The notes under the pieces: generated by a model
Told to the model about the DNA's origin: nothing
Database searches by the model: none
Seen by the model: the letters and a program-made list of their open reading frames with translations, nothing else
Shown: positions 34,229 through 43,041 of the stretch, in pieces
How the letters are laid out: every line of letters begins with the position of its first letter
Position numbering within the stretch: the stretch's first letter is position 1
Assembly (NCBI GenBank): GCA_900317325.1
Contig: ONGE01000009.1
Coordinates: forward strand, 1 to 64,000
Length of the DNA stretch: 64,000 nt
DNA from: an uncultured Prevotellaceae bacterium
GTDB taxonomy: Bacteria > Bacteroidota > Bacteroidia > Bacteroidales > Muribaculaceae
Direction of reading: 5' to 3'
Program-made: the position numbers and the translations under genes

Positions 34229-35995
34229 TCAACGGCTGTTCATCATCTGATTGATCAGATTCACCACATCCGAGACATTGAGGACGCCGTTACCGTCCAC
34301 GTCACCTGCCACAGGAGAAACCTTGTCCTCGCCCACGACATTGGTGAACAGGTTCCAATAGTCGGTTGCCTGGTAGCTGCCGAGCACAGGCGGGAACACT
34401 TGCAGCGTCGCGCTCTGGTAGCAGGAGAAGCAGTCGCTGTCGGCCATTACGGGCGGCACGGCAGGCTTGCAGATGACTGAGGTCAGCGCATCACAACCGT
34501 AAAACGCCCGGCTGCCGATGTTCCTCACACCGCTGCCGATGGTCACGCTGGTCAGTCCATTACAATCGCCGAAGGCCTCGTCACCAATGCTGATGACATA
34601 GTCGCCCAACGTCACCTTGGTCAAGCCATTGCAGTTCTTGAACGCTCTGTTGCCGATTGTCATGACATAGGCTCCAATCTCCACACTCGTAATCCCGTTA
34701 GGACTGTCACTGAAGGCGTTATCCTCGATCGCGGTCACCATATAGGTCACACCGTTGTGAGTGACTGTGGACGGAATCACGATGTCGTCATGATAGCCGA
34801 TCAAGTAATCGGGATGGGCTGTCACGGCAGCCGTGCCGTTGCCGGTTACATCGTAATAGATGCCATCCTCCTCGAAGTCATAATGTGAGACGGGTGTCGG
34901 ATCATCCAACACGAATTCATACGACACATGATGACTGGCACCCAACATAACATCCTCGGCGTAGGCTTCAATGCTGTAATGACCCGGCACGGTGAAGTGG
35001 ATAGGACCATCGTAAACCATCCATTCACTCAAATAGTATTCATCCCACGGGCTAGAATTGTAGCGCCAATAAATACTACAATCTTCGGTGGTTTCCATAG
35101 TGACTGTATAGCCATCTGCGTCTTGGTATCCAGTGATAATGGGTGAAGAGGCTTGCTGATAAAAAGAAGGCACAACGAAATACTCCTCATTTTCACTGTC
35201 ATTATACCCGTCGAGATGTGCAACGGCTCTAACGGTGAACCTTTGTTCGATGTAAGCCTTTGCCAGCACATACGGATTCTCTATAGCCAGGAGACTGCCG
35301 TCATACGGGTCCACAATGTACATTGAGACTATAGCTTCAGGTTCGGCACAGGTAGCTGTTATTGTACAAGAATTATCGTCTTCGGTGTACGTGAAGATGG
35401 GCTTGGGAAGGTCGGGAAGCGGATCTAATGCAGGCACAGCAACCGTGTAAAAGGTCCAATAACTGTCATATAATCCATTCCTGATGGTCATGGCCTGGAA
35501 ATTGACTAGATATTCTTCGTTTTGTCTTTCCAAGTAATACGGATTCTCAACTGCCTCTCCACCGACATCTGCCAGATAAAGCCAGACATCATCTATTGCC
35601 GGTTCTTCACCGACAGCATACACCCAAATGCCAGCGTCTTCATAAACTACCTCAAAAGTGGGTGGAGGCACTACAGGACGCTCAAGACACGGGACAGTAA
35701 TCGTCATGTAGGTCGGTTCACTGATCAGGCAGCCCTCGGCTTGGGCCGTGGCCATGACTGTAATGTCAAAATCGCCCTCATAGTAGATCAAGCGAGCCAG
35801 TGTAAACGGGTTATCAACCTGATTGCCCAAATCATCATACAGCAGAACTTCACCCTCTCCCACGGCATAGATAGTAACACAAGATTCACTCATTTCATAG
35901 AAAATCTCAGGTGGGGGCGTCTGCCGCATCTCATCGGCATAGGCAACGCCTGCAAGCAGCATTGCACACAAAACAAACAGATACTTTTTCATCAT
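34229..35995 (-). CDS. Secreted protein with LRR repeats and dockerin-like end
   Basis: 588 residues; the second Met (35992) is an equally good start. Signal peptide MMKKYLFVLCAMLLAGVAYA. Residues about 30-370 form beta-rich repeats with recurring PPxFxVVYED/YTEDDNSCTI and ENPYxLxR motifs (NPFTLARLIYYEGDF, NPYYLERQNEEYLVNF, NPYVLAKAYIEQRFTV), i.e. three or four copies of a module of about 90 residues. From about 400 there are BspA-like LRR_5 repeats (LTKVTLGDYVISIGDEAFGDC), and the protein ends in a single dockerin-like repeat GDVDGNGVLNVSDVVNLI. A cell-surface or secreted binding role is likely; ligand unknown. Confidence 0.85.
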   Translation of the reverse strand: MMKKYLFVLCAMLLAGVAYADEMRQTPPPEIFYEMSESCVTIYAVGEGEVLLYDDLGNQVDNPFTLARLIYYEGDFDITVMATAQAEGCLISEPTYMTITVPCLERPVVPPPTFEVVYEDAGIWVYAVGEEPAIDDVWLYLADVGGEAVENPYYLERQNEEYLVNFQAMTIRNGLYDSYWTFYTVAVPALDPLPDLPKPIFTYTEDDNSCTITATCAEPEAIVSMYIVDPYDGSLLAIENPYVLAKAYIEQRFTVRAVAHLDGYNDSENEEYFVVPSFYQQASSPIITGYQDADGYTVTMETTEDCSIYWRYNSSPWDEYYLSEWMVYDGPIHFTVPGHYSIEAYAEDVMLGASHHVSYEFVLDDPTPVSHYDFEEDGIYYDVTGNGTAAVTAHPDYLIGYHDDIVIPSTVTHNGVTYMVTAIEDNAFSDSPNGITSVEIGAYVMTIGNRAFKNCNGLTKVTLGDYVISIGDEAFGDCNGLTSVTIGSGVRNIGSRAFYGCDALTSVICKPAVPPVMADSDCFSCYQSATLQVFPPVLGSYQATDYWNLFTNVVGEDKVSPVAGDVDGNGVLNVSDVVNLINQMMNSR

Positions 35996-36070
35996 AATAC
36001 AAAAGACATTTTGGGTTAATAATTTAATTATATCGAGTAAAAACAGAGGCTTCGGCAGGAGGGGGCAGAA

Positions 36071-36943
36071 TCACGTCGGGAACTCGAGCAGGAAGGTGGT
36101 GTGGAAGCCCGTGCGGGGATGCTCGAGCAGCGACATCATGCCGCCCTGGATGGTGAGCAAACGGCGGCTCAGCGACAACCCGATGCCGTTGCCCTTGCGC
36201 TTGGTGGTAAAGAACGGGATGAAAATCGAGGAACGCGCCTCGGCGGGAATAAGTTCGCCATCGTTGCTCACATAGAGCATCACACGGCCGTCTTGACCGT
36301 ATTCACAATCCAGGCCCAAGTTCTTGGAGCCAGCCTCGATGGCGTTCTTGATCAGGTTGATGAGAATCTGTCGCAGCAGGTTAGGATCGGTCTTGATGAC
36401 CACATGGGCCGGAAGCGTGTTGCGCCACTGCACTTCACCGTACAGCTGCTGCACCTCGCCTGCTATCGCCGCAAGGTCAACGGGCTGCGGTACAGGCTTC
36501 TGCAGCTGGGAATACTTGCGATAGCCGTCAACAAACGAGTTGAGGTGCACCACCGTGTTGTGGATGGCGTTGATGCCCTCCTCGAGATCAGAATTCTTCA
36601 CGGCGGGATGGTTGAGCATCGACTGGCTGATGCTGGCGATGGGCGCCGTGGCGTTCATGATCTCGTGGGTGAGCACGCGGGTGAGCTTCTCCCATGACTC
36701 CACCTCGCCCAGGTTGACCTGCTCGCGGATGTGCTCGCCCAGCTGGTTGAGTGTTTCTTGCAACGCACGCTCACCGCTGAACATGTGCTTGGTGGGTAGC
36801 TGGAACGTCAGGTCGTGATTGCGGATGGCCTCCTGCATGATGCGGGCACGCTTCACGAGTGAGCGCTGGTGCCTCCAGAACCAGAGGCCCAGTACCACAG
36901 CGATAACAGCGACAACGGCGATGAGGGTCGTGACGTTGATCAT
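36071..36943 (-). CDS. Sensor histidine kinase, short membrane form
   Basis: 290 residues. One N-terminal membrane helix (4-23) and almost no extracytoplasmic part, so input is probably cytoplasmic or within the membrane. The H-box is LTHEIMNATAPI with His93, a form typical of NtrB/Bacteroidota kinases. The ATPase domain has N-box NLIKNAIEAG (about 196-205), FFTTKRKGNGIGLSLSRRL (about 245-263) with the F and G2 boxes, and GGMMSL. It should phosphorylate the response regulator encoded by the overlapping upstream gene (four-base overlap). Confidence 0.93.
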   Translation of the reverse strand: MINVTTLIAVVAVIAVVLGLWFWRHQRSLVKRARIMQEAIRNHDLTFQLPTKHMFSGERALQETLNQLGEHIREQVNLGEVESWEKLTRVLTHEIMNATAPIASISQSMLNHPAVKNSDLEEGINAIHNTVVHLNSFVDGYRKYSQLQKPVPQPVDLAAIAGEVQQLYGEVQWRNTLPAHVVIKTDPNLLRQILINLIKNAIEAGSKNLGLDCEYGQDGRVMLYVSNDGELIPAEARSSIFIPFFTTKRKGNGIGLSLSRRLLTIQGGMMSLLEHPRTGFHTTFLLEFPT

Positions 36944-37467
36944 TCAAGTTTCTTCATTTTGTTATACAGTGTCTGGCGCGTGATGCCAAGCAGCTCGGCT
37001 GCCTTCGACAGATTGCCGTGAACACGGTCGAGGGTGCGGCGTATGTGGTCGGCTTCCATCTCGTCGAGGGTGGCCACCTCGTCCTGCAGGTCAAGCACGT
37101 CCTTCAACTTGCGCACCAGATCGTCGTTGTCCCAGGGCTTGGTGATGAAGTCGGCGGCACCGCGCTTGAGGCCCCTGACAGCCAACGAGACATCGGCATA
37201 GGCCGTGATGAGCACTACGGGTATCTCAGGGTGATGCTTGCGAATGGCCTGCAGCCACAGCAAGCCATCCTGCCCGCTGTTCACACCGAGGGTGAAATTC
37301 ATGTCAAGCAGGATCAGGTTGACCTCCTCCTGATTGAGAAAAGAGATGACCGAGTCGGGCGAGGTCATCGTCAACACCTTTTCAAACGTTCCCGACAAAC
37401 AATACTTCAACGCGGTGAGAATCGCCTCGTTGTCGTCAATGATCAATATTGTTCCGTAATTTTGCAT
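36940..37467 (-). CDS. Response regulator, receiver plus Fis-type HTH, no AAA+ domain
   Basis: 175 residues. Receiver domain (1-120) with D11/D12, phospho-acceptor D55, T88 and K110. A linker of about 20 residues leads to a Fis-type helix-turn-helix (about 138-174: IRRTLDRVHGNLSKAAELLGITRQTLYNKMKKLE). NtrC-family regulators normally carry a sigma-54-activating AAA+ domain of about 240 residues between these parts; here it is absent, as in RegA/PrrA-type regulators. It should therefore work with the main RNA polymerase. First gene of a two-gene operon with the kinase. The targets are unknown; the FtsX transporter operon at 39.8 kb is a candidate. Confidence 0.9.
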   Translation of the reverse strand: MQNYGTILIIDDNEAILTALKYCLSGTFEKVLTMTSPDSVISFLNQEEVNLILLDMNFTLGVNSGQDGLLWLQAIRKHHPEIPVVLITAYADVSLAVRGLKRGAADFITKPWDNDDLVRKLKDVLDLQDEVATLDEMEADHIRRTLDRVHGNLSKAAELLGITRQTLYNKMKKLE

Positions 37468-37575
37468 AACGGCAGCGAAAATACAAATAAATATCGGTTT
37501 CCTTACAAAAAAACGTTCACTATTTCTTAAAAACTACCGCATCAGTCAACCAGCCGACACGCGAATCAACAAAGT

Positions 37576-37604
37576 AGCGGCTCAAGAGATACTCTCGAGC
37601 CGCT
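37576..37604 (-). terminator. Hairpin after the gene at 37611
   Basis: AGCGGCTC/GAGCCGCT arms (37576-37583, 37597-37604) with an inner AGAG/CTCT stem. Only a weak T-rich tail (ACTTTGTT) follows on the minus strand. Confidence 0.55.
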
Positions 37605-37610
37605 TCTTGA

Positions 37611-39449
37611 TTATCGTTGATTGAGCGAACGGTTGACAAGCGTGGTCACATCGGTGATGCTGCCCTTACCGCCCATCACCTCGTTAATCTTGCGGGTTAC
37701 AGCGGTGATGCTGAGTTCCTCCTCGTTCGCGCTGGTGAAGTAGAGCTTATTGTCAGTATAGCAGTGTTGTATCCTCATACGAATAAAAGCACTCTCGGCA
37801 TAAGGCGCAGTGATGCCCCAAGTGATGGAGCCGTCGGCAGTCACATTGCCTGAGCAACCCGGCGTCATGGTGTTCCACATGGCATTTGTTGCTGAGGCCG
37901 TATAGTTGTACAAGGGACAAACAAATTGTAAGCCCGTCGAGTAGCTTTTTTGGTAATACTCAATCACCTGTTTCGGGAACGACATGGTGCCGTCATCGTG
38001 GAGCACCATGTAATTGTCCATCATCAGGTTGCCATACAGGTTGCAAACATAGAGGGTGTCACCATTCTGGTACATATAGACAGGCTGCTGCATCGGCATC
38101 GGTTCCTGGTCAGAACCGTCACGAACCGAGAACAACGACAAGCCGTCATTGCCCGGAAGGCCCGATGAGAACAAGTCGAATCCCGAATTGCCGGGGAGGT
38201 CAAAACCCATCGTGTCGCCAGAGCCCTGACCCGGTTTAACCGGCTTCTTGCCGCCAAATCCGCTGGGGTCATACCCGCCACCTATTACCAAGTCATCAAT
38301 GAATGAGCCTCTTAATCTCTTTCTAAGGTCCGTTCCCGTTAATGAGGTTGGGTCGGTAAAGGTTAAAGTTGAGCCCAAGTTATAGTTAAGGCTCAATTCC
38401 GGATCATTTCCGGGGTTACTCGAGAACAGTGATCCTGAACCGCCGCCAGGCGAAATAACGGAGTTCCAGTCACCGGATGACCCGCTACCAGGCTTAACAG
38501 GCTTCTTGCCGCCGAAGCCCAGTGGATCGGATAAATCACCAATTCGGATTCTCAACAAATCGAGTTGCGTAGTTAAGCATCTTGTCATATTCGATTCTTT
38601 AAGACGGCTCGCTTTCTTGAACTCGTGAACACCATTGGGCGCCAGCAGATAGAGATCACGATACACGGGAGAATCGACATACACCGTGTCGATCTCATAA
38701 TTATAATACTCCTGTTCCTCCATCGACCCTTTCCAGCTTTTGTAAGCCAGACATGTCGTAAGCATGAAACTGCCTTCGATCTTTATCGACCCGTCATCAT
38801 AGAGACAACCCGTGACCACGTCACCTGGCGATTGGTCATCCATAGGAACGATAAAGATATCGGTAACCTTTTTGTGCTTGTACTTGTCATTACCTGGATC
38901 AATCTCAATCACCTCGCTATGGAAAATCGGCTCATCGCATCTCAACAAAGCAGCGCCATTCGCCATGTCGAACTGAATGGGGAGATTGACGGGTAAAATG
39001 CCATCGCTGTTGAAAAAGATATCTTCGGGATGCCCAGCCGAATCGGCAGCGGCAGCGATGTCAAACGTGTAGAAATCCTCGACCAATGCCTGGTCATCGC
39101 CGTCACCGGCAATGAGATTGGCTATCCATGCTTTGTTCTTGGAGGTCTCGGCTACAGTCCCGTCATCGGGATTCACCGCGTAAACATCCATTGACGCAAT
39201 CCTGGTGCCGACCAGTTCACCGGCCGAATTGAGCTGCGGCATTTTCTTTGCCAGGCGGTTGTCACCGGGCGTGACACCGTGTTGACGCATGAACTGCTGC
39301 AATGATACACCCACGGCCTCACCGGCTGGAGCACTCGCCGTGCTCACCGGGCCGTCTTGCCGAGACGTCAGCACGTCCGACGGCTGTGCAGCCCACATGG
39401 TCAACCCCACGCCAGCGCACATCAACATTGTAATGATAAACTTCCTCAT
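37611..39449 (-). CDS. Large secreted protein of unknown function with degenerate dockerin-like tail
   Basis: 612 residues with signal peptide ending TMWA-AQ. About 50-290 and 455-590 are beta-rich with no recognised family. The middle (about 305-450) is Gly/Pro/Ser-rich and contains the sequence GFGGKKPVKPG twice, each followed by a Gly/Ser run and then a short LFSS-PGND-type tail, which indicates an internal duplication in a flexible linker. The final 20 residues (GKGSITDVTTLVNRSLNQR) look like the second half of a dockerin-like repeat without its Asp loop. A TAAATTTG -7 element at 39618-39611 would give a 155-base leader. Probably displayed outside the cell. Confidence 0.75.
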   Translation of the reverse strand: MRKFIITMLMCAGVGLTMWAAQPSDVLTSRQDGPVSTASAPAGEAVGVSLQQFMRQHGVTPGDNRLAKKMPQLNSAGELVGTRIASMDVYAVNPDDGTVAETSKNKAWIANLIAGDGDDQALVEDFYTFDIAAAADSAGHPEDIFFNSDGILPVNLPIQFDMANGAALLRCDEPIFHSEVIEIDPGNDKYKHKKVTDIFIVPMDDQSPGDVVTGCLYDDGSIKIEGSFMLTTCLAYKSWKGSMEEQEYYNYEIDTVYVDSPVYRDLYLLAPNGVHEFKKASRLKESNMTRCLTTQLDLLRIRIGDLSDPLGFGGKKPVKPGSGSSGDWNSVISPGGGSGSLFSSNPGNDPELSLNYNLGSTLTFTDPTSLTGTDLRKRLRGSFIDDLVIGGGYDPSGFGGKKPVKPGQGSGDTMGFDLPGNSGFDLFSSGLPGNDGLSLFSVRDGSDQEPMPMQQPVYMYQNGDTLYVCNLYGNLMMDNYMVLHDDGTMSFPKQVIEYYQKSYSTGLQFVCPLYNYTASATNAMWNTMTPGCSGNVTADGSITWGITAPYAESAFIRMRIQHCYTDNKLYFTSANEEELSITAVTRKINEVMGGKGSITDVTTLVNRSLNQR

Positions 39450-39849
39450 AATTCTCTTGAATGTCTAGATTTTCAAATAATCATCATTTCATAACACACG
39501 ACTCTGTTCAAGCACTGAGACCCTTTTCCTAACAGAGGCTTAAAACCTCACAGTCACGCACATTAAGTGTTCATCCATTGCCTTAACATGAGCCATTTCA
39601 CTTAATCTCGCAAATTTAGCACTAATTAGTTTAAGATGAAAATGCGGGCAATAAATCAATACAAAATTTAACGTTTTTTATGAATTTGAATTCCAATCTG
39701 TAACCATACATGCAGTCATTCCGCCCGATTTGTAACCTTTGGCTCAGTGCCAGCAGCGTCTGTCGGTTTCTCGGGTCATCGGGCAATAAGAAAGCATGAT
39801 TTAACGTTATATTATAAATATATATGAGTAGGCCTTTTCATGGACTGGC
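39450..39849. other. Divergent gene-free interval
   Basis: The left half holds the leader and candidate -7 element (TAAATTTG, 39618-39611) of the leftward secreted-protein gene; from 39630 to 39700 it is A/T-rich. The right half should contain the promoter of the ABC operon, but no good -33/-7 pair was found; only A/T-rich TTATATTATAAATATATATG at 39808-39827. No hairpins of note. Confidence 0.5.
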
Positions 39850-42291
39850 ATGATGAGTGAGATTCTCAGAAACATCTTCTATATCGCTCGCCGCTTCAAG
39901 CTGGCTACGGCATTCAACATCATCGGGTTGATTGTCTCGTTTGTTACATGCTACCTGCTGATGACACAGGTCATCTATGAGGTCACTTACAATCACGGCT
40001 TGGAAGACTACGGGCGCTTGTACCGCCTGGAGACCGACTTTGTGTACAACGAGTGGGATTTCAGCGACGATGTGTGTCAGCCCTTAGCCGAGGCCTTGAA
40101 AGAAATGCCCGAGGTCGAGTCCCATTCGATGGTGGTCGATGTCATGACCGGCAACAACATCGATTACTACACGGCATTGTTCAAGAAGGGTGACAGCGAG
40201 GTGAAACACGTCATCAACTATGGCAACAACACGGTCGTGAGCGCCCTCAACAGCCGGGTGCTTGACGGCAGCATCGAGTGGACCGACACTGACCGCAAGG
40301 GTGTCATCATTCCCGCCAGCATAGCCCTTGAATTCTTCGGCACCACCCAAGCTGCCGGTGACACACTGTACTTCCGCGAAACCACACGCTCGCCCGTGCG
40401 CAAAGCCCTGGTTCGCGGCGTGTATGAGGACTACCCCGACAACTGCGAATTGTGGAATCACATCTACAAGCACCTGGGCGACGATTACCAGTACAGCCTG
40501 AATTTTGCTTTCAAGTGTGTTGTCAAGTTCAAGCAGGTTCCTGAGGACTTGAACGCGTTTGCCGACGCCATCAAGCGAACCAGCATCAGGAACTTGAGAA
40601 CCGGTCTCGATGGCGACCCCGACCTGCCCGACATGATCAAGAGCATCAACGGAACGAGAATCAAGCTCACGCCGCTGAAAAGCAGCTACTTTGAACACAA
40701 CTCATTCACATCGGGTGACAGTGGTTACAAGTGGATGTTCATCATCCTGGTGCTGGCCTGCCTGCTGGTTATCATCATCGCAATCATCAATTTCCTGAAT
40801 TTCACGCTGGCCGAGAGCCCGATGCGCGTGCGCAGCCTTAACACGCGCCAGGTGCTCGGCGCCTCGCGTCGATCGCTGCGACTCGGCATGGTTGCCGAGT
40901 GTGTCATCACGTCGGTCACGGCCTGCCTGATGGCACTGGTTGTGTGCCATCTGATTTCGAAGCTGCCATCGACAAGCCTGATCTCGGAGGGCAGCATTTC
41001 GCTGAGCGAGCATTGGGCACTGGGGCTTTGCATGCTGGGCATCGCCATCGCCGGAGGAATCATCGCCGGCTTGTATCCCGCCATCTTTGCCACATCGTTC
41101 AAGCCTGCCGATGCCCTGAAGGGTAACTCGGGACTCACACCTCAAGGCCGCAGGTTGCGCACCGTGCTGGTGGGCCTGCAGTTGTTCATAGCCCAGTTGC
41201 TGATCATCTACATCGGCATACTGCAAATGCAGAGCCGCTATATCTATAACACGTCCTACGGCTACGACAAGAGCCAGCTGCTCTCGACCACGCTCCCCAT
41301 CATCACCGATGAAGAGATACTGAACAAGATCGACGATGTGCAAGAAGCGTTCAAGAACAAGTTGATGGCAGTGCCGGGGGTCGAGAATGTGGCATTCTCG
41401 GATGTTCAGCTGGGCAGCACCGACGGCCACAACTCGCTTAGGACCCGTGAAGGAGAACATTTCATGAGGTTCTGCCACATGTATTCCAGCGCCGACTTCA
41501 TGCGCACCATGGGCATCCCCATCGTCAAGGGCCGTGACTTCTTGCCGACCGACACTGCCGCCATCATCATCAACGAGGCCACGCTCAAGAAATGGGACTG
41601 GCTGAAACCCGGCATGAAAATATCGGTGGGATTTGACGAGGAGAGCAACGACAGCGCCACTGTAGTGGGCGTGTGCAAGGACATCCGCTACAGCACGACA
41701 CGCATCAGCAACGACGACCCTTTCTTCATCATCCGGGCCAAGAACTGCCCCTGCTACACGCTGAATGTGCGCATCGCAGCCAACACCCCACCCGACCAAG
41801 TGCGACGACTGGCCAACGAGGTGATACATCAGCAATTCGGCAATGATGCTCACGACCTGGTGTTCTTCAACAACACGCTGGAAAAAGCCTATGCCGACGA
41901 ATTCCGCTTCTTCCAGCTGATCTACTATCTGAGCATCATCTGCCTGATCACCACCCTCATCGGGGTACTCTGCCTGACGATGTTCGATACCGAATACCGC
42001 CGCAAGGAAATCGGCATACGCAAGGTGGCCGGTGCCAGCACCGGTGAAATCATCATGATGTTCTGCCGTCACTACGGCAAACTCATCCTCATCAGTTTTG
42101 CCGCTGCAGCGCCGATTGCACTCATCAGCGGCTATCTCACGCTGGAGTATTTCGCCGAGCACACCGCCATTCCCTGGTGGGCCTTCCCCGTCGGACTGCT
42201 GCTTGTGGGATCGGTGACCCTGGCCACTGTGGCCCTGCAATCCTGGAGGGCAGCCCGCGAGAACCCCGTCAACAGTCTCAAGACCGAATAA
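39850..42291 (+). CDS. ABC transporter permease, FtsX/MacB type (first)
   Basis: 813 residues; a second ATG (39853) is equally possible. One N-terminal membrane helix (about 18-40), a MacB-type extracytoplasmic domain (about 45-290), helices at about 296-318, 349-370, 391-412 and 436-456, a second extracytoplasmic domain (about 460-690), and helices at about 693-715, 745-765 and 780-800. RRKEIGIRKVAGAS near 727 is the typical FtsX cytoplasmic loop. Permeases of this type use mechanotransmission to move lipids, peptides or antibiotics or to signal, rather than import. It is first of a permease-ATPase-permease operon and is clearly paralogous to the third gene. Confidence 0.92.
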   Translation: MMSEILRNIFYIARRFKLATAFNIIGLIVSFVTCYLLMTQVIYEVTYNHGLEDYGRLYRLETDFVYNEWDFSDDVCQPLAEALKEMPEVESHSMVVDVMTGNNIDYYTALFKKGDSEVKHVINYGNNTVVSALNSRVLDGSIEWTDTDRKGVIIPASIALEFFGTTQAAGDTLYFRETTRSPVRKALVRGVYEDYPDNCELWNHIYKHLGDDYQYSLNFAFKCVVKFKQVPEDLNAFADAIKRTSIRNLRTGLDGDPDLPDMIKSINGTRIKLTPLKSSYFEHNSFTSGDSGYKWMFIILVLACLLVIIIAIINFLNFTLAESPMRVRSLNTRQVLGASRRSLRLGMVAECVITSVTACLMALVVCHLISKLPSTSLISEGSISLSEHWALGLCMLGIAIAGGIIAGLYPAIFATSFKPADALKGNSGLTPQGRRLRTVLVGLQLFIAQLLIIYIGILQMQSRYIYNTSYGYDKSQLLSTTLPIITDEEILNKIDDVQEAFKNKLMAVPGVENVAFSDVQLGSTDGHNSLRTREGEHFMRFCHMYSSADFMRTMGIPIVKGRDFLPTDTAAIIINEATLKKWDWLKPGMKISVGFDEESNDSATVVGVCKDIRYSTTRISNDDPFFIIRAKNCPCYTLNVRIAANTPPDQVRRLANEVIHQQFGNDAHDLVFFNNTLEKAYADEFRFFQLIYYLSIICLITTLIGVLCLTMFDTEYRRKEIGIRKVAGASTGEIIMMFCRHYGKLILISFAAAAPIALISGYLTLEYFAEHTAIPWWAFPVGLLLVGSVTLATVALQSWRAARENPVNSLKTE

Positions 42292-42318
42292 CATAAAGTC
42301 TAAAATCTAAAACAATAT

Positions 42319-42993
42319 ATGATACAAGTCAACAACCTAAAGAAAGTGTTTGAGTATAGCGATGTCTATACCGTTGCCCTGGGCGGCATCAACATGGAGA
42401 TCAGTGACGGCGAGTTTGTCGCCATCATGGGCCCCTCGGGATGCGGCAAGACCACGCTGCTCAACATCCTGGGACTGCTCGACAATCCCACCGAGGGCAG
42501 TTACCTGCTCGACGGCGTCGAGGTGGCCCACATGAAGGAAAGCCAGCGCACGACCCTTCGCAAGGGCAAAATCGGCTTCGTGTTCCAGAGTTTCAACCTC
42601 ATCGACGAGCTCACGGTGGACCAGAACGTGGAGTTGCCGCTCAAGTACATGGGCATTCCGGCAGCCGAGCGCCAAGCCAAGGTGGTTGAAGTGCTGCGAC
42701 GCGTGAACATGTCACACCGCATCAGTCATTTTCCCAACCAGCTGTCGGGAGGTCAACAGCAGCGCGTAGCCATCGCTCGCGCGGTCGTTTGCAACCCAAA
42801 GCTCATCCTCGCCGATGAGCCGACGGGCAACCTCGACAGCAAGAACGGCAAGGAAGTGATGGACTTGCTGGCCGAGCTCAACGATGACGGAACCACCATC
42901 GTGATGGTGACCCACTCGCAGCGTGACGCCTCCTACGCTCACCGCATCGTCAACATGCTCGACGGCTTCCTCGTCGAGAAAACCGAGTTATAG
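42319..42993 (+). CDS. ABC transporter ATP-binding protein (MacB/LolD type)
   Basis: 224 residues, the usual size. Walker A GPSGCGKT (38-45), Q-loop VFQSFNL (about 88-94), signature LSGGQQQR (142-149), Walker [14 protein letters not shown] (162-174) and switch His in MVTHS (about 202). The LxD-Q and TGNLDS wording puts it in the MacB/LolD/FtsE-like group that serves FtsX-type permeases. It lies 27 bases after the first and 48 bases before the second permease, so the three gene products probably form one or two transporter complexes. Confidence 0.96.
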   Translation: MIQVNNLKKVFEYSDVYTVALGGINMEISDGEFVAIMGPSGCGKTTLLNILGLLDNPTEGSYLLDGVEVAHMKESQRTTLRKGKIGFVFQSFNLIDELTVDQNVELPLKYMGIPAAERQAKVVEVLRRVNMSHRISHFPNQLSGGQQQRVAIARAVVCNPKLILADEPTGNLDSKNGKEVMDLLAELNDDGTTIVMVTHSQRDASYAHRIVNMLDGFLVEKTEL

Positions 42994-43003
42994 TAAACCA
43001 CCA

Positions 43004-43035
43004 ACTGTTAACTGTTATCTGTTAACTATTAACTG
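43004..43035. repeat. Short ACTGTTAACTGTTA-type repeat
   Basis: Units of ACTGTTA / TCTGTTA / ACTATTA in the gap between the ATPase and second permease. Same kind of low-complexity spacer as at 31370-31417. Confidence 0.6.
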
Positions 43036-43041
43036 ATTTCC

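Noticed and set aside
39739-39755. Possible sigma-54 site TTGGCTCAGTGCCAGCA before the ABC operon
   Set aside because: GG-N10-GC spacing fits, but the -12 half lacks TTGC and the nearby regulator has no AAA+ activator domain.
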